DNA from: Zea mays
Lineage: Eukaryota > Streptophyta > Magnoliopsida > Poales > Poaceae
Assembly (NCBI RefSeq): GCF_902167145.1
Contig: NC_050098.1
Coordinates: 30,436,501-30,500,500, forward strand
Direction of reading: 5' to 3'
Length of the DNA stretch: 64,000 nucleotides
In this document: positions 9,713 through 20,494 of the stretch, one piece after another
Layout: every line of letters begins with the position of its first letter
Numbering within the stretch: position 1 is the first letter of the stretch
Translations under genes and position numbers: made by a program
The notes under the pieces: model-generated
Databases searched by the model: none
What the model was told of the DNA's origin: nothing
Seen by the model: the letters and a program-made list of their open reading frames with translations, nothing else

Positions 9713-12700
9713 TTACGTACCAGCTTCCTTAGGTAGGCAATCGGGGAAGTTGGATCTCAAGAATTCCTCGGTTTCCCAAGTAGCTTCTTCCTCTGAGTGA
9801 TTACTCCACTGGACCTTGTACATCTTGATCGATTTAGCCCGAGTTGATCTTTCTTTGCAATCCAGAATCTGGGAAGGGTACACTTGGTACGATAGATCTG
9901 GCTCTATCTCCAATTCTGGCTCTGCTATGATCTCGGTCGGCAATCGAACACACTTCTTCAGCTGAGATACATGGAATACACTGTGAATGGCAGACATTTT
10001 TGAAGGTAACTTCAGCTTATATGCCATGGGTCCACATGCTTCTATGATCTCATAAGGTCCAATGTAACGAGGGGCTAGCTTGCCTTTGATCCCAAACCTC
10101 TGCACTCCCTTGGTGGGTGATACCTTAAGGTATACAAAACTTCCCACCTCGAACTGGAGAGGTTTCCTTCTTCTATCATGGTAACTCTTCTGCCTAGCCT
10201 GAGCAGATTCTAGATTCTTCCTGATTAGTTTGACCTTTCTTTCGGCTTCAGTCACTAAGTCAGGTCCAAAAACTTCTCTTTCTCTAGGTTGAGACCAATT
10301 GAGTGGTGTCCTGCACCTTCTTCCATAGAGAGCTTCAAAAGGTGCCATCCTTAGGCTGGATTGATAACTATTGTTATAAGCAAACTCTGCCAAGGAGAGG
10401 TGCTTATCCCAGTTCTTGCCACAATCGATTGCACAAGCTCTCAGCATATCCTCCAGAATTTGGTTTACCCTTTCCGTCTGACCATCAGTCTGTGGGTGGT
10501 AAGCTGAACTTCTGATTAGCTTGGTTCCCAAAGACTCTTGCAATTGTTCCCAAAATCTGGCAACAAATTGGGCTCCTCGGTCAGAAACAATGGTCCGAGG
10601 TAATCCGTGCAAACACACGATCCGGTCAATATACAATTCTGCATACTTCTGAGCCTTATCAGTGGTGTGCATAGGAATAAAATGTGCCACTTTCGTCAGT
10701 CGGTCCACAATAACCCAAATCGAATCATGATGACGAGAGGTGTTGGGCAGACCCACAATGAAATCCATGCTGATGTCATCCCACTTCCACGAAGGTATAG
10801 ACAGGGGTTGCAAAGCTCCAGCTGATTTCAAGTGGCTTGCCTTTATCCTCTGACAGGTGTCACATTCTGATACGTACTGGGCTATCTCCCTCTTCATTCT
10901 AGTCCACCAATACAAAGGCTTCAGGTCATGGTACATCTTGGTGCTTCCCGGATGCATAGAGAATTTGGAGAGATGAGCCTCATCCAAGATTTTCCTCTTG
11001 AGGTCCTGGTCTTTAGGAATTACCAATCTGCTTTTGAACCATAACACACCCTTTTCATCTTGGCGGAAACAATTATACTTCTCAACCTTCTGATGGAGAT
11101 TCTTCTTGATAATTTGCACTCCCTTGTCACTGAGCTGGGCCATGATAATCTGGTCTTGCAAAGCTTGCTCAACAGAAATGTGAGACAAAGAACCAGAAGG
11201 AATCACTTCAATTTGCATCTTGCTCAACTCATCACACAAGGTGCTAATGCGAGAATCTATCAGAATACAATTGCATTACAACTTCCGACTCAAGGCATCT
11301 GCTACCACATTAGCTTTTCCTAGGTGATAATGTACCTCCAGGTCATAATCCTTGATCAGCTCTAGCCATCTTCTCTGCCTCATGTTGAGATCAGCCTGAG
11401 TAAAGATGTACTTAAGGCTCTTATGATCAGTGAAGATGTTGCAGTGGGTTCCCATTAGATAGTGCCTCCACATTTTTAATGCATGAATCACTGCTGCCAA
11501 CTCGAGGTCATGAGTGGGATAGTTTTGCTCATGAGGCCTGAGTGCTCTTGAGGCATAAGCAATGACTCGGTTGTCTTGCATCAAGACACAACCTAGCCCG
11601 GTGCCAGAGGCATCGCAATATACATCAAAAGGCTTGCTGTTGTCGGGTTGCGCCAATACTGGTGCTGTGGTCAGATGCTGCCTTAATGCATGGAAGACAT
11701 CTTCGCACTTCTGACTCCAAACAAATTTGACTTCTTTCTTCAGCAACTCAGTTATAGGCTTCGCAATTCGAGAGAAGTCCGGAATAAATCTTCGGTAATA
11801 ACCAGCTAATCCCAGAAAACTCCGAATCTGACGGACAGTTGTTGGTGGCTTCCAGTTCATCACCTCTTGCACTTTATCAGGATCAACAACTATTCCAGCC
11901 TGAGAGATAGTGTGACCCAAGAATTTGATTTCCTTTAGCCAAAAATCACACTTGGATAACTTGGCATAAAGGTGGTGCTCTCGCAGACGTTGAAGCACTA
12001 CATGCAAATGCCCGACATGTTCTTCTTCGTTCTTTGAGTACACCAAAATATCATCGATGAAAACCACTACGAACTTGTCCAATTCAGGCATGAAAACAGA
12101 ATTCATCAGATACATGAAATATGCTGGTGCATTTGTCAGCCCGAATGACATCACCAAAAATTCATATAGCCCATATCTGGTTGAGAATGCCGTCTTCGGA
12201 ATATCACTTGCTCGTATCTTGATCTGATGGTAGCCAGAGCGAAGGTCTATTTTGGAAAACACCTTAGCCCCAACCAACTGGTCAAAAAGAACATCAATAC
12301 GAGGCAAAGGATACTTGTTCTTGATAGTTACCGCATTAAGAGGGCGGTAATCTATACACAGCCTCAAGCTTTCATCCTTTTTTTTCACTAACAATGCTGG
12401 ACATCCCCAAGGCGAAGTGCTTGGGCGAATAAATCCCTTATCCAGCAACTCTTGCAATTGCTTCTTCAATTCTGCCAACTCAGCGGGTGGCATTCGGTAG
12501 GGCCTCTTGGAAATTGGTGTCGTTCCCGGTTGCAACTCGATGGCGAATTCAATATCCCGGTCTGGTGGCATTCCTGGGAATTCATCAGGAAAGACATCTG
12601 CATACTCACATACCACTGGGATTTTCTTTAGAGGTAACTCCGTCATAGAGAAAGCACATGACTGAGTAGAACCTTGATTAGGCAGAATTAAGGTGAAGTT

Positions 12701-13031
12701 CCCGCAGAATGGAGAATTAACTTCCACGGTACGGCTGGCTACATCAAGCACGACTTGGTGCAAGGTCATCCAATTTGCTCCTAGAATAATGTCCACATTT
12801 TCCAATCCCAACACAAGAAAAGTGGTTTTGACAATGTGGCTTCCCAGTTGAATAGGCACACTTTGGTTTAATTGATTAGTTGCAATTTTACCCCCAGGTG
12901 TGACTATCATGAATGACCCTTTTGAGTGAGAGAATGGCAGTTTACATTTAGCACTGAACTTTTGGCTAATGAAACTATGAGATGCACCAGAATCAAACAG
13001 AATTAAAGCAGGTTGATTATAAACTAAAAAA
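9713..13031 (-). pseudogene. pol: pol of element A (protease, RT, RNase H, integrase, chromodomain)
   Basis: This frame encodes the replication enzymes. In order on the minus strand: aspartic protease with DSGAS just inside the upstream end; reverse transcriptase with [11 protein letters not shown] (catalytic FIDD, 12050-12061); RNase H with FDVYCDASG; integrase with an HHCC zinc finger (HPGSTKMYH...CDTCQR) and DDE residues in MDFIVGLP, SDRGAQF (about 10580) and DGQTERVN; and a C-terminal chromodomain (MYKVQWSNHSEEEATWE). The frame is broken twice. A TAA at 11276-11278 stands where the C family has CAG (Gln). An extra base in a T6 run (13026-13031, minus strand) puts protease out of frame with gag, whereas C1 keeps gag and pol in one frame. 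The frame ends GCT G|GT ACG TAA, so the stop follows directly on a splice-donor-like GGTACGT; see the LTR exon entries. Confidence 0.9.
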
Positions 13032-14144
13032 GATACCGGTCATGATAGGAGCTCCCTCAGGTACTTCCTCCAGAGTAGTGAAGTTGAGCTTCCCTTGCCT
13101 GACTTGCACCTTCTGCTTTCTTCCCTTGTCTTGATTTGGTGCTGGCATCTGCCTTTGCTGGTTCCTGGGACAATTCTTGGCATAGTGGCCCACATTGCCA
13201 CAAGTGAAACACTTGTTCCCATTGCCCTGGCGGAACTGCTGCTGCTGCGGAGGCTGATTGTTCCTTGGGGCGGGAGCTAGAAAGCGGTTGGGTGTCGGCT
13301 GCTGCTGCTGCTGAGGTGGCCTGATCACCCATCTGCCTGCCTGCTGCTGAAAATCCCTGCTCTGATTGTGAGAAACAATCCGGAACCTCTGAGCCTGAGC
13401 GGATGGTGCTGCCATTGGTGCCTTTCTCTTCTTCTCTGCCCGGTGAGCAATGATGCAATCCTCCTGGGAGATGGCCATGTTGACCAACTCATTGAAGCTA
13501 TCAGCCCGGACAGTGTTGAGTCGTTCCCGCAGCTTGGTATTGAGACCCCTGCGGAAGCGATCTCTCTTCTTTTCATCATAATCAACATGATACCCTGCAT
13601 ACTGGCATAAGTCGTTGAAGGCTTGCGCATACTGCAGTACCGTGCGGGTTCCTTGATTAAGGGCCAGAAATTCATTCAACTTCCGATCAAGAATGCCAGC
13701 TGGGATGTGGTGTCCTCTGAAGGCAGTCTTGAATTCCTCCCAAGACACTTCACGATCAGCGGGGAGCATAGCACGAAAGTGGTCCCACCAAGTCCGAGCA
13801 GGGCCGCGAAGCTGCTGTGCGGCGAAGCGAGCCTTGGCCTCATCAGGGCAGTCTCCCGTGAGGAGGGGAAACTTGGACTCAACGACGCGAAGCCATACGT
13901 CGGCGTCCAACGGATCCTCTGCCTTGGTGAACAAGGGTGGCTGCATGCTCAGAAACTCCTGGTAAGTTGCCATTGCCGGAGGTCGCTGATGCTGGCCTCC
14001 ACCATGCTGCTGAGGGTGGGGCTGGCGCTGCAAGAGCTGTCGCAGAATCTCATTCTGCTGGGCCATCAGGTCCTGCACTGTGGGAGCTGGAGGAGGTGGC
14101 GGGGGAACCTGCTCGTTATACCCGCAATGCTGCTTAGCTGCCAT
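13017..14144 (-). CDS. gag: gag capsid/nucleocapsid protein of element A
   Basis: The start chosen is the ATG at 14142-14144 (MAAKQH...), because it aligns with MAGRQR in C1 and lies exactly after an acceptor-like TGTTTTCAG; the open frame extends 18 codons further upstream, but that part is not conserved. The protein has a proline run, a Ty3/Gypsy capsid core ([46 protein letters not shown]), a glutamine/proline-rich linker and one CCHC zinc knuckle ([14 protein letters not shown]) for RNA binding. It forms the particle in which reverse transcription occurs. It terminates at 13017 shortly after MTGIF because of the frameshift; in C1 the same point reads on into protease. Confidence 0.92.
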   Translation of the reverse strand: MAAKQHCGYNEQVPPPPPPAPTVQDLMAQQNEILRQLLQRQPHPQQHGGGQHQRPPAMATYQEFLSMQPPLFTKAEDPLDADVWLRVVESKFPLLTGDCPDEAKARFAAQQLRGPARTWWDHFRAMLPADREVSWEEFKTAFRGHHIPAGILDRKLNEFLALNQGTRTVLQYAQAFNDLCQYAGYHVDYDEKKRDRFRRGLNTKLRERLNTVRADSFNELVNMAISQEDCIIAHRAEKKRKAPMAAPSAQAQRFRIVSHNQSRDFQQQAGRWVIRPPQQQQQPTPNRFLAPAPRNNQPPQQQQFRQGNGNKCFTCGNVGHYAKNCPRNQQRQMPAPNQDKGRKQKVQVRQGKLNFTTLEEVPEGAPIMTGIFFSL

Positions 14145-14403
14145 CTGAAAACAGAGATTGTCGCCATTGTTATCCCAACTCACAGTTTCGAACGACAAGA
14201 TATCATCTCATATGGAAGGAAAAATGCCATAATCATAATATTAGGTTTGAAATGAAGATAACATGGTGACAAATGTCCCACATATTTCAAAGGTTCACAG
14301 GGTTACATCAATCAGGGGAAAGTACCCATAAGCCTAGTCCAAAATCTGACATTAACTAAGCTCGCACAGGTTTCTATCCGCCTAAAAGTGTCGAAGTGAC
14401 TGC

Positions 14404-15279
14404 TTAACCCTGAGCGGTGGAAGCGACACTGGATACGGGTGAAGGAGGCATCGCGGAGGTAGTCCCATTGGCACCAGGGGCTGGTCCTAGCTCCTCGGGA
14501 GCCTCTTCTCCCTCGCTTCCTGCTTCATTGGCCTCCATCTCCAGGTGGTGCATGTCCAAGTGGTCATTCGCTTCTTCGAGTTCCCTCTGCACATCGTGAA
14601 GCTGGTTCTCCAAGACATCAATAGTGTTGAATCGGATCTCCATCTGCTGCTCCAAGGTGGTGATGCGCTGGCTCAGCCTCTCCACCTGCAGATCCTTCTC
14701 TACCAACTCGGTGGATAGATCGACCACAAAATCTTCTCGACTATCGAGAGTGAGCTTGGCAGTTTGAGCGGTGTTAGCAAGGAGTGCCATAGCATCGCTC
14801 TGAAGGGCCTGAAGGCGGTACAGCGCACTCATGCACTCAACAGTGATCCTCCCAACCAAGTCAGGATACATCGCCCACACATCCTTCACATGGCTCACGC
14901 GGTTACACCACATGGGATCATCCTTCTTCTCAGCAGGGAAGAGTCCCAAGGGGTGCATCACCATCTCCAGGGGATGGTAGCCACAGAAAGTCGTCAGAGT
15001 CTTCATGGCTGCTGCTTCAACGATGTCGTCCGTCCTGAGTCCAATCGTCTCAGAATCAAGAGAACGCCAACCCGGCTGAAGGGGATGAGCCTCCAAAGTC
15101 AGCCAGACCCGACAACGAGGTACCCGATGCTCCTCATACAACTGCACCGTGTACAAAGGGGGCGTAGGGTAACCGGCGGAGTTAAGCACTTCCCACAAGA
15201 TGGAAGGAAAGCCATCGCGAGAAAGGAAGTCAGAGCTGAAACGAGAGTCTTCTCCACTGGCGGGGGTGGGTGAATTCAT
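14404..15279 (-). CDS. ORF0: upstream coiled-coil protein of element A
   Basis: A 291-residue frame lies between the primer site and gag, on the same strand. The N-terminal half is a globular-looking domain (ILWEVLNSAGYPTPP, HRVPRCRVWLTLEAHPLQPG, FCGYHPLEM, FPAEKKDDPMW). Residues about 175-245 form a heptad-rich coiled coil (LVEKDLQVERL...LENQLHDVQRELEEANDHLDMHH), followed by an acidic, Ser/Pro-rich tail. C1 has a homologue at 49878-50747, so the gene is conserved across families. I do not recognise a function; an extra frame before gag is reported for RIRE3-type elements (from memory). The ATG follows directly on CTTCCGCAG, a good splice acceptor, suggesting expression from a spliced leader mRNA. 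Confidence 0.85.
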   Translation of the reverse strand: MNSPTPASGEDSRFSSDFLSRDGFPSILWEVLNSAGYPTPPLYTVQLYEEHRVPRCRVWLTLEAHPLQPGWRSLDSETIGLRTDDIVEAAAMKTLTTFCGYHPLEMVMHPLGLFPAEKKDDPMWCNRVSHVKDVWAMYPDLVGRITVECMSALYRLQALQSDAMALLANTAQTAKLTLDSREDFVVDLSTELVEKDLQVERLSQRITTLEQQMEIRFNTIDVLENQLHDVQRELEEANDHLDMHHLEMEANEAGSEGEEAPEELGPAPGANGTTSAMPPSPVSSVASTAQG

Positions 15280-15641
15280 CTGCGGAAGGGAATCAAAGGT
15301 AAATATTATGGTGGAAGGAAAAAGAAAAAGAGAGCCCGGATGGTTCTAAAGAAAGTGGGTTAGCTCAAATTTTTAATTCCTCTTTGTGTTTTATAATGCA
15401 TGCATGCTGGAAGTAACGTTGCCTCTCAAAAGAAAATAGGGTGCTTTTTTAGGGCATCCTTAAAAATATAAGTACTGGCCCACGGGGCCTAATTAGTTAG
15501 CCACCTATTCCTCCCTCTATTCCTAAGGCCTTTCGTCCTAGGTCTAGCGGTCTAGTCCTGACGATCCGTAGCAGTTTCTAGGCAAGTTTTAGATTTTTGA
15601 AAATTGGTATTCATGGTTTATTGTCCTCTGTGGTGGAATTT

Positions 15642-15653
15642 GCTCCGATACCA
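15642..15653 (-). other. Primer-binding site (initiator Met tRNA type), element A
   Basis: Minus strand TGGTATCGGAGC lies 2 nt inside the 5' LTR. It matches the usual TGGTATCAGAGC complement of the initiator tRNA-Met 3' end at 11 of 12 positions. Confidence 0.85.
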
Positions 15654-15969
15654 GCTGTGGCGGAACCACCTGAATTATTCCAGCTTAAGTGCCTAAGTCA
15701 CGCCTCAGGGGCCGTAACACACTTAAATCGAAATAACCCGTCAGTCCCTCAGATCTAGTCTGATAGAGCCACTTAACCAGGATCAAATTCCACAATCTCA
15801 CTCGAAGGTGAGTCACAGAAGAAATACAATAAAACAGGAAAACCTCAAATTAAGTGCTGAATTATTACATAGATCGGAGTTTTTGCGTAGCAAAATAAGA
15901 GTTCACAAAATAAAATGCAGCGGATAATCGATGTCGTCGGTATCGAGGAAATGGGCAAGGCCTAGCCCA

Positions 15970-16076
15970 CTACTCTTCGTGCTCCTCTCCTGCCGGAGCA
16001 ACATCCCACTCGACCGTCCAACCCGGTGGTAGGGTGGTAGGCCAAGTCACACCATCAACCATTTCCTGAATGGTAC
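15970..16076 (-). CDS. Putative terminal tail exon, 5' LTR copy of element A
   Basis: Counterpart of 7120-7226: 107 nt, the same TTTTTGCAG acceptor and the same TAG stop. In the 5' LTR it would lie in the transcript leader; its coding role would be exercised from a 3' LTR. Confidence 0.45.
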
Positions 16077-17058
16077 CTGCAAAAATTATGCCACAAGCAA
16101 GGCTGAGTATACTAATACTCAGCTAGACTTAACCGGTGTGAGGAGTCTACTCCTCTACCTCTAGACTATGCAGCTGTTTGGCTGAGGGGTTTGGTTTACC
16201 AAAAGCACTAGCTATTTCTAAAATCCACTTTTAGCTTTTCAAATTCTATTCTCATTATCTTAGCTAGATTTGCTCCTTCTAAGCATACATGGTGACAATC
16301 ATTTAGTTCAAACAACAAGTTATCTCATGTAACCTCATTTCACTTCTTACTCGATGCAGTACAAGGGGTCAAGTAGTCTCATTAGCTGCGAGAAGCAGAC
16401 GATTCGAATCGAGTTTTAACCTTGCAAGGTAAACCTAAACACACGACATGTTAGGGTACTCCAACCCCACACATGACAACCGTCCCCATCGATTCCCCGT
16501 TCGCGTCCAGGCCTCACCGCCTTGGCATACAATGCTCCACTGACCCCGGCTGCCGCCGTGCAGTGACCGCACTTGTACCCACCATAACTAGCATGGGAGA
16601 CCCAGTCTCAGGTCGCATGAGGGATAAAGTCTGCGACCGGCTTCACTCAGGTACTAGGTTTACCGGTTACCATTTTTCCCGGCATGTGCTTAGTATGTTC
16701 AAAAGCTTGACTCAGGTATCCACACATTAATCCTTAATTCCTTTTTCCCGTCTCATGGACAAGGCATCCTCCCTAGATCCAAGTCCATAGACTAACATAT
16801 ATCCCGTTATCAAGATGAATACAATCAATTCCTGACCCCGCGCGAGTGCTAGAAAAATCACTCGACTTCTACCGAGATCCTGATTAGCAAGCAGCTACTC
16901 GACCTAGCATACTAGTATTCATCTCAAAAAGGAATCCTAAGTTCATGCAACTAGAGGTTTCAAGCAAATCCTACACTTAAGTGCACATTACAATCCTACA
17001 AGCATTAAGTGTAGTAAAGTAGCATAATAATACGGTTATGCATAAAACCAGGACTTGC

Positions 17059-17181
17059 CTTCAATTGCTGGGGCTGCGGGGAGATCCTCAATAGCAGCCT
17101 CTGAAGCCTGCTCCTGGTCCTCCTCTAGGACAGGTCCTTGCTCGAGGATGAGCACGTACTCTCCGTCGGCAAGATTACAAT
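17059..17181 (-). CDS. Putative tail exon 1, 5' LTR of element A
   Basis: A 123-nt block between CATTCATTAG| and a GC-type donor GAAG|GCAAGT. Two bases complete a phase-1 codon (G|AT = Asp) and the frame continues CNLADGEYVLILEQG, then an acidic stretch. Against the C family the first 15 codons show four synonymous third-base changes and two amino-acid changes. It is preceded by 1.7 kb of AT-rich DNA, as expected of a plant intron. This copy survives only in the 5' LTR. Confidence 0.5.
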
Positions 17182-18936
17182 CTAATGAATGCAATGCGTA
17201 AGATATGTGCATGATATGATAGGTGCTTTAGAAATTACAACTTTTGACGGTGTATGATCTACTTGAGTTAAACAAGGTTAACTTTACTTATGTAAGACTC
17301 TTGGGTGGTATACTTGGTAAATTGGGTCAAGCTTTATCTAAGGTAAGTGGTAGGTTTATTTTTGGGGTTCCACTGAATTTTTTTTAAACCTTAGTGAGAA
17401 TTGATAAGTACTCAAGTTAGACTTATTGGGGTGAGGTTTATTTCTTCTTTCCTTTTCTTTTATTCTCTTAAATGTTTTGGAGTGGGTTTGAACTACAAGT
17501 TGCTTTTATAAAATTCTAAAAATTCTGCAAAAATTACAGTGGCTTGGTACTGGTGTATGTTTCTCTGTATCAAAATTTGGGGATCAGAAAGCGAATGGTT
17601 TTCTCTGGACAAAATTATCAACTTTTAGGGCAGAAGGGGTGCCTTGAACTACAACTATTATTTAATAGTGGGTAATTCTCTAAAACTTATTTTTGCTGGC
17701 TTTTAGGTGCTATAACATGACTTGATACAAATTTCTAGCCATTAATACCTTTTAGCTATTTTACTATGGTTTTCTCAAATTTCTAGCCAAATAGGTGCTC
17801 TCTACTACCACTATATTTGAAAAATATCAAACAACAAAGTTCTTATTTTTCTTAGTCATTGTTTTGTGCAAGAGCAATCATTCTGAAGTTTGGCATCTTT
17901 TTGCTTAAGGTAAGAGGTGGTATGCATTATTTGAATTAAGTGGCCTTTCTCTTAAATCATTAGCAATAGGTATGAGTTTGCTCCTTTTTCATAGGTTTGC
18001 ATTTTTCACTGGTGGTTTATCTCATTATGGACTTAGCAAATTTTTGGTTGCCCATTATTGAATCATTAGGGGTTGTTCATGATTTATTTGGAAAATACCT
18101 CATTATCATTTTATATTTATTTTCTTTACTTAAAATGTTGGGCTGAGGTGTTCATTATTTTTGTAGTGGGGCTCTAGTGGTTGTAAGTCCACTGGATTTT
18201 TATTATCCATTTTGAGTATAGTTTTGTAACTCTAATAATTGATTTTCAGTTCAAATAAGGCTAAATAAAATATTTTAATTTAAAACTGATCTGGACTAAT
18301 GGTCTCTTTATTTTTCCTAGGTTCTCTGTTACATAAGCAAACTAGGAAAAATAATTTCACTCACTATTCATTAACTTCTAATGCCTTTCTGATTTTTTCT
18401 AAGTTTTGGGCAAAATAGCTTTAAATGAATATCTACATCATATTTTTCAATGTTAGGGTTCCTACTATTTTTAAACAGTGTCTAAATGAAGTTTGAATAC
18501 CTACAAATTTTCTTAGGTTCAGTACAGAAGAAAAACTAATTTTCCTTAATTAAACAAGGTTTGGTAGGTTTCTGTTTTTAATTTTAAACTCAAAAATTCA
18601 GAACAGAAACATAGGGTTTATCATTTTTAAATGATAGTTCATAATATTCAAAATCTAGCAAAATTAATTTGACAACTTTTTATTAAGAATTCATCAAGTT
18701 ATGAATTTTCTAAGTTCTCTGGTCATTTTAAAAAGATTACAGAATTGATTAAATGGAAAACCACTTTGCACTGGGGTCCCTGGCGGGTGTTTTAAGTTTT
18801 CTTCGCGGATCAGTCCCTAGGCTACTATTCACATGGGTCACTGACGTTACAGAAAACCCCTCGGGTTCTTCTAATCCTAACCCGAGGTCCTTCTCCTAAC
18901 TTAAACAGTAACTGCGGCGGAAGAAAGGGCGGAGGG

Positions 18937-18943
18937 GCTTACC
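18937..18943 (-). other. Putative leader splice donor, element A 5' LTR
   Basis: Minus strand CCGCCG|GTAAGCC closes the GC-rich leader downstream of the TATA box. The same donor is kept in the left A LTR and both C1 LTRs and is mutated in C3. Joined to the CAG|ATG sites before ORF0 or gag it would remove the rest of the LTR and the primer site from the mRNA. Inferred only. Confidence 0.45.
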
Positions 18944-19466
18944 GGCGGCGAGATTGCTCCGGTGAAGTGGTCGAGGACGTAGGGGAGGTCTCGGGGATCA
19001 CAACGGTGTGCGGGTCGCTGTAGGGGATGGCCGGAGTTGGTCAGTCCACGTGCGCAGGCGGGGGTGCTCGTCGGCGGCGAGGAGTCCGGCCTGCTCACGG
19101 CGAGATAGTTCAATTGGACGGGTCAGAGAGATTCACGGGATGCCAGAGAAGATATGGGTGCAAGGAATTGGACGGAGACTCACCGGTTAGTTCTACCCAC
19201 GCGCGGCGGCGAAAGACCGAAGTCCGGTGAGGTCGATCTCGGGCCTCCGGTGAAGTCCGGCCTGGTCCGAGGGCTTGGAAAGCTTTACGGGCCACTGGCG
19301 GAGCTAGCCGAAGCACTGGCTCGACTTGGGGGTGGCTGGAGTGGGCTGGCCACGGTGGCCGAAGCTCTGGCGGCAATGGCGGGCGGAATTGAGCTCGCTG
19401 GAGCTAAGGAGAGGTGGTTGGCCGGTGAAGGTGAGCGCGGGGTGAAGTGAGGCGCGCCCGGGGAGG

Positions 19467-19473
19467 CTTTATA
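19467..19473 (-). promoter_or_regulatory. TATA box, element A 5' LTR
   Basis: CTATAAAG-type core, identical in context to the one at 8594-8600. In this 5' LTR it would drive the genomic transcript. Confidence 0.7.
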
Positions 19474-20447
19474 GGCGCGGGCGAGCACGACCGAGGGCGG
19501 GGCTCTGACATGCGCTCGGGGCGTGCGCGGCGAACGCCAGTGCGCGCTCTGGCGCCTGGCACAGCGTCGAGCACGAGGCAGCGCAGAGAGAGGTCAAGTT
19601 CAAACGCGGATTGGGCCCAAATATTTGAGATTAAGGCAGGATCCCGTTGAGAGATCTCTTCCTCTCAGGTCCCTTTGTCGTTTGTGTGTGGAGGCTAGCA
19701 AGTTTCGCTGACTGGATTAAGAGATAGAGAGGGGAGAAATCCTGTTTGTCTCACTGCCACACACAGGGAGAAGATCTCTGGTTTGACGTGTCCGAGGCAC
19801 GCGTCCCAATGCCATCTCCTGGCACATGACAGAGGGGTTAATTAGGCACATTTTTGTCAATGGGGCCATTAGGATTCGAGTTAGGGATCAAGGTGAACAT
19901 CCTTGATCTTTGGCTCAAGGTCTGAATTTTAGAATTCTGAAATTCAGAATTCCCATTAAGTCCCCACATGAGAAGCTTGATTTGGGGTTTTATTTGAGTT
20001 ATTTTGGCCAAGCTTTCTCAACCTTTCTTGTTGCTCATGGGGCTCAAGTCATATACTTCAATTTTCTTGAATTTTTATAATTGGCTCAAGTCATAATTTT
20101 CTTGAATGGGGCTCAACCTTTCTTGAATGTTGCTCATGGGGCTCAACCTTTCTGAAATATACTTCAATTTTTATAATTGGCTCAAGTCATAATTTTAAAA
20201 TTTTCATACCCTTTTCCTTATTTTCTTGAATTTTGCTCATGGGGCTCACTTAGGGTTTTTATTAGGGTTGCAACATTCTTACCTTTTGAAAGACCCATTT
20301 GTTTGATCATGATACTTTTAAGTATATGCTTGGTGAATTCTATATTCTTAGGTTAATTTGATGCTCATGCTTACTTTGGTTCACATAAAATGATGGTTCT
20401 TGGTTTGGCATTTTAAGAGAAACCCTAGGTGACACTGGGTTGTCACA

Positions 20448-20494
20448 GCTCCCATTGATCTGAGTTGTAAAGCGATCAAGAGCCTCCGAGGTGT
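20448..20494 (+). repeat. Old Copia-type LTR, middle segment
   Basis: These 47 bp (GCTCC duplication, 37 bp unique, GGTGT duplication) are the only host sequence between elements A and B. They belong to the LTR that begins near 5983. Confidence 0.65.

Larger units (their letters stand above)
6806..20447 (-). mobile_element. Element A: complete Tekay/RIRE3-type Gypsy chromovirus
   Basis: A 13,642-bp retrotransposon on the minus strand, bounded by TG...CA LTRs and a perfect 5-bp duplication GCTCC (6801-6805 and 20448-20452). Reading the minus strand: 5' LTR 15656-20447, initiator-Met-type primer site 15642-15653, ORF0, gag, pol with integrase and chromodomain, polypurine tract 9461-9477, 3' LTR 6806-9460. 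The gene order with a C-terminal chromodomain is that of the Del/Tekay chromovirus lineage; an extra frame before gag recalls rice RIRE3 (from memory). Pol carries one frameshift and one nonsense mutation, and the 3' LTR has a 2-kb deletion, so this copy is not intact. Confidence 0.95.
15656..20447 (-). repeat. 5' LTR of element A (full length, 4,792 bp)
   Basis: Starts TGTGGCGGAACC and ends TTGTCACA. From U3 to U5 on the minus strand it holds the TATA box (19467-19473), a GC-rich leader of about 600 bp, an AT-rich stretch (about 17182-18890) and two exon-like blocks (17059-17181, 15970-16076). A patchwork duplication at 20035-20157 is absent from the other LTR. Confidence 0.93.

Noticed and set aside
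13040..13675. Several 60-130 codon frames overlapping gag of A on both strands
   Set aside because: Shadows of the gag frame, which has clear capsid and zinc-knuckle homology.
16473..16730. Plus-strand frame in the A LTR with counterparts in C LTRs (MTTVPIDS..., HRLGVQC)
   Set aside because: Antisense to the conserved CxxC block and to the element; its conservation is better explained by the minus-strand feature.
18944..19000. Coding first exon ending at the leader donor and joined to tail exon 1
   Set aside because: The phase would fit (LAA then G|AT), but the frame meets a TGA about 19 codons upstream with no ATG between, so the tail cannot start there.
18901..19113. Minus-strand frame in the A leader with TPACARG and HRCD, with a similar frame in C LTRs (43361-43684, 54084-54281)
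   Set aside because: No ATG, and replacements are about as common as silent changes. It is also out of phase with the downstream exon blocks. Kept as leader sequence, not as a gene.
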